64,000 bases of DNA from Rufibacter sp. XAAS-G3-1. Its GTDB lineage: Bacteria; Bacteroidota; Bacteroidia; Cytophagales; Hymenobacteraceae. Positions 58,001 to 64,000 of this stretch are shown here, in pieces. The notes beneath the pieces were generated by a model, which worked only from the letters and a program-made list of their open reading frames with translations, was not told where the DNA came from and searched no databases. Made by a program: the position numbers and the translations under genes. Within the stretch, counting starts at the first letter, position 1, and every line of letters starts with the position of its first letter. Location: positions 124,001 through 188,000 of the forward strand of contig NZ_JABFAM010000005.1 in the NCBI RefSeq assembly GCF_013623775.1, read 5' to 3'.

Positions 58001-58035
58001 CTTTGAGAGCTTCTGGCTGAAAGAAGCTCTCAAAG
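58001..58035 (+). promoter_or_regulatory. leader stem-loop upstream of the metal efflux operon
   Basis: CTTTGAGAGCTTCT/AGAAGCTCTCAAAG, a perfect 14-bp stem with a 7-nt loop; a CTCTCTTTTTC tract follows 11 nt later, and the HMBD gene starts 42 bp after the stem. It could be an attenuator or an end for the upstream gene. The gap 57719-58077 also has a decayed family A copy (about 57820-57845) and no gene. Confidence 0.5.
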
Positions 58036-58077
58036 GGGAAAAACTCTCTTTTTCATTCATCTATACATTTCCATTTC

Positions 58078-58356
58078 ATGAGAACCCTGAAATCAAACTT
58101 TGCCGTGGCCTTCTTTGGCCTAACCCTATTCTCCGCCTGCAACGGTTCCGCAACCGAGCCGAAAGCCGTAGAAGGAACAGAGACAAACCAGCAGGTGGCC
58201 GGGGTCACCTACACGTGCCCCATGCACCCCGAGGTGGTGAGCAACGAGCCCGGCAAATGCCCTAAATGCGGCATGTTCCTGGAAGAAGTGAAGTCCGGCG
58301 AGGAGCTGGACTCTGCTGCGGCCGCCCATGGGCATGAAGCGGGCGATCAGCATTGA
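58078..58356 (+). CDS. heavy-metal-binding domain (HMBD) lipoprotein
   Basis: This 92-aa protein has a lipoprotein signal ending at LFSAC (Cys 20). The single HMBD reads YTCPMHPEVVSNEPGKCPKC then GMFLEEV, with the two CxxxH/CPxCGM metal-ligand groups. The tail is His-rich (HGHEAGDQH). Such domains bind Cu or related metals in CusB-type adaptors; here as a separate lipoprotein, probably periplasmic. It precedes cusA by 54 bp. The same domain is repeated in the CusB adaptor of this locus. Confidence 0.92.
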   Translation: MRTLKSNFAVAFFGLTLFSACNGSATEPKAVEGTETNQQVAGVTYTCPMHPEVVSNEPGKCPKCGMFLEEVKSGEELDSAAAAHGHEAGDQH

Positions 58357-58410
58357 TTTTTTCCATTCCTTCTTCCCGGCGGCTAGGCCGGGGGATTTTC
58401 CCTCCAAGGC

Positions 58411-59688
58411 ATGATTGCTAAACTAATTTCCTTCTCCCTGCGCAACAGATTGGTAGTCCTGCTGATTGCGGCGGGCATGTTCGGCTGGGGAGTGTATTCG
58501 GTGACCACGAGCAAGGTAGACGCCATCCCTGATTTATCGGAAAACCAGGTGATCGTGTTTACCGAGTGGATGGGCCGCAGCCCTCAGATCATAGAGGATC
58601 AGGTGACCTACCCGCTGGTGACCAACCTGCAGGGCATGCCGCAGGTGAAATATGTGCGCGGCGTGTCCATGTTCGGGATGAGCTTCATCTACATCATCTT
58701 TGAAGACCAGACCGATATCTACTGGGCGCGGGAAAGGGTGCTGGAGCGCCTCAACTACGCCAACCGCCTGCTGCCCCAGGGCGCCATCCCCACCCTGGGG
58801 CCGGACGGAACCGGCGTGGGCCATATTCTCTGGTACACCCTGGACGCGCCGGGCATGGATCTGGGCGAGCAGCGGGCCATCCAGGACTGGTACGTGAAAT
58901 TCTCGCTCCAGAATGTGGCGGGCGTGAGTGAGATCGCCTCGTTCGGGGGCTTCCAGAAACAGTACCAGATCACAGTAGACCCCAACAAGCTAACTTATTA
59001 CAACCTGTCGGTGCCGCAGGTGATGGCGGCGGTACGGGCCAACAATAACGAGGGCGGGGGCAGCAAGTTTGAGCTGAGCGACATCGGGTACATCATCAAA
59101 ACCACCGGGTACCTTAAATCCACCGAGGAGATAGAGAACATCCCCATCACCACGCAGAACACCATTCCGGTAAGCGTGCGTGACATTGCCACCGTGCAGA
59201 TGACGGGCGAAACCCGGTTGGGGATTTTTGACCTGAACGGCGAAGGCGAGGTAGTGGGGGGCATTGTGGTGATGCGCTACGGCGAGAATGCCGAGGAGGT
59301 GATCAGGAACGTCAAAACCAAGATGGAGGAGGTCTCCGCCGGGTTGCCCCAGGGCGTCAAGTTCAACATCGTCTATGACCGCAGCGGGCTGATCAATGAA
59401 TCGGTGAACTCGGTGAAGACCACCCTGCTAGAGGAGATGCTGGTGGCCTCCTTTATCGTGTTCCTCTTCCTTTTCCACTGGCGCAGTGCGCTCATCATCA
59501 TCATCCAACTGCCCCTTTCCATCGCCATCGGCTTTATCCTGTTGAATATGTTCGGGATCACCTCCAACATCATGTCCCTGACGGGGATCGCCCTGTCCAT
59601 TGGGGTGATTGTGGATGACGCCATTGTGATGGTGGAGAATGCTCACCGGCATCTGGCCGATGCCCAAACCAAAGAAGACTATGGATAA
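58411..59688 (+). CDS. cusA: CusA/CzcA-type RND metal pump, N-terminal fragment (frameshifted)
   Basis: This 425-aa fragment begins MIAKLISFSLRNRLVVLLIA and holds the first membrane helix, the porter region (ENQVIVFTEWMGRSPQIIED, QVKYVRGVSMFGMSFIYIIF) and helices 2-4. It ends after GVIVDDAIVMVENAHRHL, the proton-relay helix with its Asp pair, at a TAA. The rest of the protein continues at once in the +1 frame (next entry). One extra base near 59680-59689 would explain the break. CusA pumps Cu+/Ag+ or other metals out of the periplasm through CusC with adaptor CusB, all present in this locus. If real, the pump is inactivated; if an error, it is a full-length pump of about 1050 aa. Confidence 0.85.
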   Translation: MIAKLISFSLRNRLVVLLIAAGMFGWGVYSVTTSKVDAIPDLSENQVIVFTEWMGRSPQIIEDQVTYPLVTNLQGMPQVKYVRGVSMFGMSFIYIIFEDQTDIYWARERVLERLNYANRLLPQGAIPTLGPDGTGVGHILWYTLDAPGMDLGEQRAIQDWYVKFSLQNVAGVSEIASFGGFQKQYQITVDPNKLTYYNLSVPQVMAAVRANNNEGGGSKFELSDIGYIIKTTGYLKSTEEIENIPITTQNTIPVSVRDIATVQMTGETRLGIFDLNGEGEVVGGIVVMRYGENAEEVIRNVKTKMEEVSAGLPQGVKFNIVYDRSGLINESVNSVKTTLLEEMLVASFIVFLFLFHWRSALIIIIQLPLSIAIGFILLNMFGITSNIMSLTGIALSIGVIVDDAIVMVENAHRHLADAQTKEDYG

Positions 59689-61573
59689 CGAAACGCGCCT
59701 GTCCATTATAGAGAAAGCCGCCAAGCAGGTGGGCCCCAGCGTATTTTGGAGTACGATCATCATCATCACCTCTTTTCTGCCGGTGTTTCTGCTGACTGGG
59801 CAGGAGGGGCGGCTGTTCAGCCCATTGGCCTGGACTAAGACCTTTATCCTGATTGTGGATGCTTTCGTGGCCATCACGGTTACCCCGGTGCTGCTTTCCC
59901 TGTTGCTCAAGGGCAAGTTCAAGCCAGAGAGTGCCAACCCCCTTAACCGCGCGCTGGAACGGGTCTATGGGCCTGTGCTGCGCTGGTGCCTGGAATGGCG
60001 CAAAACCACCATCGGGGTCAACCTCCTGGCCCTGCTCATGAGCATTCCCATGCTCATGAGCCTGGGCTCTGAGTTTATGCCGCCGCTGAATGAGAGCTCC
60101 ATCCTGTTCATGCCGGTGACCCTGCCCGATATCTCCAACGCTGAGGCCAAGCGCATTTTGCAGGTGCAGGACAAGATCATCAAATCGGTGCCAGAGGTGG
60201 CGCAGGTGCTGGGCAAAGCCGGCCGGGCCAGCACCGCCACCGACAACTCCCCCATCAGCATGATTGAGACCATCATCCAACTGAAGCCGGAATCTGAGTG
60301 GCGGGAGGGGATGACCAAGGCCAAGATCATCGCTGAGCTGGACCAGAAGCTGCAGATTCCGGGCGTGATCAACGGCTGGACGCAGCCCATCATCAACCGC
60401 ATCAACATGCTGGCCACCGGTATCCGGACAGACGTGGGGGTGAAGGTGTACGGCCAAAGCCTGGATTCCATCGCGGTGGTGTCAGAGAGGGTGCGCAATG
60501 CCCTGCAAAACGTGGAAGGCGTGGAAGATCTGTACATAGAGCCCGTGACCGGCGGAAAGTACCTGGAGATCCAAACCCGGCGCGGGGAGTTGGGGCGTTA
60601 CGGACTGTCGGTGGATGACGTGAACAGCGTGGTGGAATCGGCGTTGGGCGGCATGACCATCGGGAATACCATTGAGGGCCGCCAGCGTTTCTCCATCAGC
60701 CTGCGTTTGGCCCAGGAATACCGCAACAGCCTGGGGCGCATCGGCCGCATTCCCCTCCAGTCGGCCACGGCTGGCACAGTGCCTTTATCGGCCGTGGCCG
60801 ATGTGCGGTTTGTGGACGGGCCTCCCATGATCACCTCTGAGAACGCGCAGTTGCGGGGCGCGGTTCTGTTCAACGTGCGAAACCGCGATCTGGGCAGCAC
60901 CGTGCAGGAGGCGATCCAGAAGCTCAACGGGGAATTGACAGACCTCCCGAACGGGTATCGGCTGGAGTGGAGCGGGCAGTGGGAAAACCAGATCAGGGCC
61001 ACGCAGACCCTGAAGATCATCATTCCGCTGGTACTCCTCATCATCTTCCTGATCCTGTACTTCTCCTTCAAGTCCTTCAAGGAGGCCTTGCTTAACCTGG
61101 TCACCATTCCTTTCGCTTTGGTGGGCGGGGTATTCATTATCTATTTCTACGGCATCAACCTGTCGGTGGCGGTGGCGGTGGGGTTCATTGCCCTGTTCGG
61201 GATGGCGGTGGAGACCGGGATGCTGATGGTGGTGTACCTGAATGAGGCCATGAATGCGTTGGTGGCGGCAAAAGGGAATTCCAGCCAAACCATCAGCAAG
61301 CAGGACATCCGGGAATACGTCTTCCAGGGGGCGGCCAAAAGACTGCGGCCCAAGATCATGACCGTTTCCGTCTCGCTCTTTGGCTTGATTCCCGTGCTGT
61401 GGGCCACCGGGGTGGGGACAGATGTGATGCTACCCATTGTACTGCCCCTGATTGGAGGGGTGTTCACTTCTTCCATCCACATTCTGCTGGTGACGCCCGT
61501 GGTGTTTGAGATGACCAAGCTCTACGAGTTAAAGAAACACGGCAAACTAGAGATCTACGATGTTAAACACTAG
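59639..61573 (+). CDS. cusA: CusA/CzcA-type RND metal pump, C-terminal fragment (frameshifted)
   Basis: The open frame begins at 59639 but the homologous region begins only near NETRLSIIEKAAKQVGPSVFW (about residue 17), joining the upstream fragment. It has helix 5-6 (STIIIITSFLPVFLLTGQEG), the second porter half (ending QNVEGVEDLYIEPVTGGKYL), and the last five helices (to AVAVGFIALFGMAVETGMLM and VMLPIVLPLIGGV). The motif TITVTPVLLS-like, here VAITVTPVLLSLLL, is normal. The overlap with the previous ORF is 50 bp in another frame. The TolC gene overlaps its end by 14 bp. Confidence 0.85.
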   Translation: MLTGIWPMPKPKKTMDNETRLSIIEKAAKQVGPSVFWSTIIIITSFLPVFLLTGQEGRLFSPLAWTKTFILIVDAFVAITVTPVLLSLLLKGKFKPESANPLNRALERVYGPVLRWCLEWRKTTIGVNLLALLMSIPMLMSLGSEFMPPLNESSILFMPVTLPDISNAEAKRILQVQDKIIKSVPEVAQVLGKAGRASTATDNSPISMIETIIQLKPESEWREGMTKAKIIAELDQKLQIPGVINGWTQPIINRINMLATGIRTDVGVKVYGQSLDSIAVVSERVRNALQNVEGVEDLYIEPVTGGKYLEIQTRRGELGRYGLSVDDVNSVVESALGGMTIGNTIEGRQRFSISLRLAQEYRNSLGRIGRIPLQSATAGTVPLSAVADVRFVDGPPMITSENAQLRGAVLFNVRNRDLGSTVQEAIQKLNGELTDLPNGYRLEWSGQWENQIRATQTLKIIIPLVLLIIFLILYFSFKSFKEALLNLVTIPFALVGGVFIIYFYGINLSVAVAVGFIALFGMAVETGMLMVVYLNEAMNALVAAKGNSSQTISKQDIREYVFQGAAKRLRPKIMTVSVSLFGLIPVLWATGVGTDVMLPIVLPLIGGVFTSSIHILLVTPVVFEMTKLYELKKHGKLEIYDVKH

Positions 61574-62810
61574 AATATACGTATCGGCCTTGCTGCTGTT
61601 GCTGGCGGCGGGAGGAGCCTGCGCCCAAACCCCGGTGCTGCCCTTGGACACCGTGCTGAACCGAATTTACCGGAACAACCCCATGCTGCAAGAGTTTGAG
61701 CTTAGGGCCCAGGCGCAGAATGCCATGGCAAAGGGAGCCCGCAGCCAGATGGCCCCCATGGTGGGGGCCGGCGTGTTCATGTATCCCTACCCGGGGCAGA
61801 CGATCATGGAGGAGCGGGACAAGGGCATGCTGATGACGGTGGTGGAGCAGGACATCACCAACCCCGCCAAGCTGAAGGCCCGGGAAAAGTACCAGCTTTC
61901 TAAGGTGGCCATGGAAGAGGCCGGGCGCGATAACACCTTCAACCAGCTCAGGGCGCAGGCCAGAACGGCTTATTACCAGTGGGTGGTGCTGGAAAAGAAA
62001 AATTCTGTGCTGCTGGAAAGCCAGCGCATCATGCAGTTCATGCTCAAGCTGGGCAAAGTCCGCTATCCTTATAACCAAAGTTCGCTGGGCAGTATCTACA
62101 AGGCCGAAGGACGGTTGGCGGAAGTGGAGAACATGCTGGTGATGAACGACAGCGAGATCACTAGGATGAACATCCAGCTGAACCTGCTGATGAACCTGCC
62201 GCCGGAAACCCGCTTCCGCATTGATACCACGGTTCAAACCTCGGTGCTGACGGTTCTGCCCGACACCGTCTCCTTAAGTGCCGCCCGCAGCGACATCCGC
62301 CAACTAGACCGCACCATTGAATCCATGCAACTCAACCTACGGTTGGAGAACCTACAGCGGAAGCCCGATTTCGGGATACGGTTCGAGAACATGATGCCCC
62401 GCGACAAGATGATGCCCCAGGTGTTCACCGTGATGGGGATGGTGTCTATTCCCATCGCGCCCTGGTCTTCCAAGATGTACAAGGCCAACGGCAAAGCCAT
62501 GCACCTAGAGATACAGGGCATGCAGAAAGGGCGGGAGAACCTGATGAACGAGGCGCGCAACATGGTGGCCAGCATGGCTCTGGAACTGCAGACCAAGCGC
62601 ATCCAAGTGCAGAACTACGAGCAGAAGATCATCCCGGCTTTGCGGCGCAACTATGAAACCACGCTCCTCAGCTATGAACAGAACACGGGGCAGCTGCCGC
62701 TGGTGATTGATGCCTGGGAAGCCTTGAACATGGCGCAAATGGAATACCTCAACAACCTGGAGCAACTCTACCTGATAGGTGTCAATTATGAGAAAGAACT
62801 GGAAAAATAA
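61560..62810 (+). CDS. TolC-family outer membrane channel (CusC-like)
   Basis: This 416-aa protein has a signal peptide (MLNTRIYVSALLLLLAAGGACA). Long helical hairpins with the TolC-family pattern (LDTVLNRIYRNNPMLQEFELRAQAQ; VAMEEAGRDNTFNQLRAQARTAYYQWV; YLNNLEQLYLIGVNYEKELEK) are duplicated as in outer-membrane efflux proteins. It has many Met residues (MAPMVGAGVFMYPYPG; MMPRDKMMPQVFTVMGMVSI), more than usual, which fits metal efflux. It forms the exit channel for the CusA pump. Overlaps cusA by 14 bp and the adaptor gene by 23 bp. Confidence 0.93.
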   Translation: MLNTRIYVSALLLLLAAGGACAQTPVLPLDTVLNRIYRNNPMLQEFELRAQAQNAMAKGARSQMAPMVGAGVFMYPYPGQTIMEERDKGMLMTVVEQDITNPAKLKAREKYQLSKVAMEEAGRDNTFNQLRAQARTAYYQWVVLEKKNSVLLESQRIMQFMLKLGKVRYPYNQSSLGSIYKAEGRLAEVENMLVMNDSEITRMNIQLNLLMNLPPETRFRIDTTVQTSVLTVLPDTVSLSAARSDIRQLDRTIESMQLNLRLENLQRKPDFGIRFENMMPRDKMMPQVFTVMGMVSIPIAPWSSKMYKANGKAMHLEIQGMQKGRENLMNEARNMVASMALELQTKRIQVQNYEQKIIPALRRNYETTLLSYEQNTGQLPLVIDAWEALNMAQMEYLNNLEQLYLIGVNYEKELEK

Positions 62811-64000
62811 AGTAAGATGGCTGCTGGTTTTGCTGGTGCCACTCACTTTCTCCGCCTGCCAGGACAAAAGCCACGAAGAAGCCGAAGCTGCCCATGCCCT
62901 GGAATACACCTGCCCCATGCACCCGCAGATTGGGCAGGACAAACCCGGTTCCTGCCCCATCTGTGGGATGGACTTGGTAGCCAAACAGCTGGCCAATGCC
63001 CCCACCGTGGCCGTCAGCTCAGACCTGGATTATCTGCTGCAACCCACCAACCAAGCGGTGGTCTCCTCCATTCAGACCACCCAGCCGGTGCAGCGGCAAG
63101 TAGAGAACGAGATTACCATGAGCGGGGTGGTAACCTATGACACGCGCCGCCAATACCTGATTCCGGCCCGTTTTGGGGGAAGAGTGGAAAAACTGTACGT
63201 ACAGTTCAACTACCAGCCGGTACGCAAAGGGCAGAAGTTGTACGATATCTACAGCCCAGAGCTGGTGACGGCGCAGAAAGAACTGCTGTACCTCCTGCAA
63301 AATGATGCTGGCAATTCAACCCTGATCGCCGGGGCGCGGCAGAAGCTTCGCTTGCTGGGTGCCACGGAAGCCCAGATCAAACAACTGACCCGGACGGGCC
63401 GGGAATCCTATACCTTCTCGGTGTACAGCCCTTACACGGGGTACGTGCTGGACCCTTCCGTGACGGCGGCTCCCACCCTTGCCCCTGCCAATGCTAGTAG
63501 TGGAGATGGAATGGGCGGCATGGGAAGCTCCTCCAGCCCGGGTGGTACTGCGGGCGGCGGAAGTATAACAGCGGCACCTGCGCAGGGTACGGGTTTTGCC
63601 ATCCGGGAAGGCATGTACGTGACCACCGGGCAGGCCCTGCTCAAAGTGGTAGACGCCTCGCAGGTGTGGGCCCAGTTCAACGTGCCCAGCGGCTTGGTGG
63701 GCCAGCTCCGGAAAGGAACCCCTATCACCATCACCTTCAACCAACAGCCCGGCGGCGACCCGGTGCAGTCCACCGTGAACCTGGTGGAGCCGGTCTATGA
63801 GGCCGGGCAGAACTTTGCCCAGGTTAGGGCTTCGCTCCCGGCGCGGGGAAAATCCATTTTGATCGGCCAACTCCTCACGGGCAAAACCGCTTACAGCACC
63901 GGCGCAGCCTTATGGGTTCCCCAAGAGGCGGTACTGGACTTAGGCACCCAGTCCGTCGCCTTCCTTAAAGTCAAGGGGGTATTCAAGCCAACGGCTGTCC
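62788..64000 (+). CDS. cusB: CusB-type metal efflux adaptor with HMBD (3' end beyond window)
   Basis: I translated this by hand from ATG 62788; 404 codons remain open to the edge. A lipoprotein signal ends LTFSAC (Cys 24). An HMBD follows (YTCPMHPQIGQDKPGSCPIC then GMDLV), then a CusB-type membrane-fusion core: RFGGRVEKLYVQFNYQPVRKGQKLYDIYSPELVTAQKELLYLL, the hairpin, and YTFSVYSPYTGYVLD. Between the lipoyl halves is a Gly/Ser/Met-rich insert (about 230-265, GDGMGGMGSSSSPGG) of uncertain role. The adaptor delivers metal from the periplasm to CusA. Last gene visible of the operon. Confidence 0.93.
   Translation, partial: MRKNWKNKVRWLLVLLVPLTFSACQDKSHEEAEAAHALEYTCPMHPQIGQDKPGSCPICGMDLVAKQLANAPTVAVSSDLDYLLQPTNQAVVSSIQTTQPVQRQVENEITMSGVVTYDTRRQYLIPARFGGRVEKLYVQFNYQPVRKGQKLYDIYSPELVTAQKELLYLLQNDAGNSTLIAGARQKLRLLGATEAQIKQLTRTGRESYTFSVYSPYTGYVLDPSVTAAPTLAPANASSGDGMGGMGSSSSPGGTAGGGSITAAPAQGTGFAIREGMYVTTGQALLKVVDASQVWAQFNVPSGLVGQLRKGTPITITFNQQPGGDPVQSTVNLVEPVYEAGQNFAQVRASLPARGKSILIGQLLTGKTAYSTGAALWVPQEAVLDLGTQSVAFLKVKGVFKPTAV

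Noticed and set aside
59570-60457. 295-aa minus-strand open frame
   Set aside because: Antisense to cusA; no domain, and the plus strand has strong RND motifs.
58411-61573. Programmed ribosomal frameshift in cusA
   Set aside because: No slippery heptamer or clear downstream structure at 59680-59690, and no known precedent in this family; a one-base indel is simpler.

Overview
The window looks like chromosomal DNA of an aerobic Bacteroidota bacterium of the Cytophagales, most like Hymenobacteraceae (the Rufibacter/Pontibacter/Nibribacter group). The evidence is the protein families: DUF3857-transglutaminase proteins, a PorE-like OmpA protein, DUF4476, DUF4293, DUF2490, CarboxypepD_reg domains, long NusB and Bacteroidota-type PurM. 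Promoters of the TAnnTTTG type and the near absence of Shine-Dalgarno sequences agree with this. The genus is inferred, not proven. No CRISPR array, prophage or transposase gene was seen.

Layout. 0-11 kb: a truncated HNH nuclease gene, tRNA-Phe, an Fe-S/CCG oxidoreductase pair, an OmpA/TPR/PD40 lipoprotein, purM, small envelope proteins and truA. 11-18 kb: an ABC exporter, a GyrI-like protein, then a gene-poor repeat zone holding a 57-aa gene with an unusually strong ribosome binding site, an HTH protein and a lone response regulator. 18.3-22.5 kb: a stressosome operon (RsbR-RsbS-RsbT-RsbX-like) ending in a histidine kinase with an RsbW-like N-terminal ATPase domain. 22.8-27.4 kb: an HlyD/ATPase/FtsX-type ABC efflux operon. 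27.8-31 kb: YceI, pirin, MhqO-like dioxygenase and MhqD-like hydrolase, resembling a quinone/electrophile detoxification set. 31-35.3 kb: a broken GNAT gene, a ferredoxin-cyclase fusion and an NtrC/NtrB-like pair. 35.6-44.4 kb: a CarboxypepD_reg protein and three tandem DUF3857 proteins with a DUF2490 protein. 44.7-48 kb: a Fic protein behind a large palindrome, tRNA-Pro and a second ABC exporter. 48-54.9 kb: a leucine dehydrogenase-like gene, then a housekeeping run (nusB, ytxH, NAD-isocitrate dehydrogenase, DUF1573, yajC, ybbR, coaE). 55.4-56.6 kb: an acyltransferase-like gene. 57.3-64 kb: a copper/heavy-metal efflux locus (Cys-rich secreted protein, HMBD lipoprotein, frameshifted CusA, TolC, CusB) cut by the right edge.

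The most unusual feature is intergenic. A roughly 40-bp palindrome family (consensus arm GCGTTTTAGGGCTGTTTT) occurs about 30 times, nearly always between genes. Stem changes are matched on both sides, so the hairpin is kept while the sequence varies. It also forms the end module of larger composite repeats: a three-hairpin element of about 160 bp (three copies), a longer mosaic repeat, and 87-bp hairpins. One copy of the mosaic repeat is interrupted by a MITE-like element with terminal inverted repeats; an uninterrupted copy elsewhere in the window shows the empty site.
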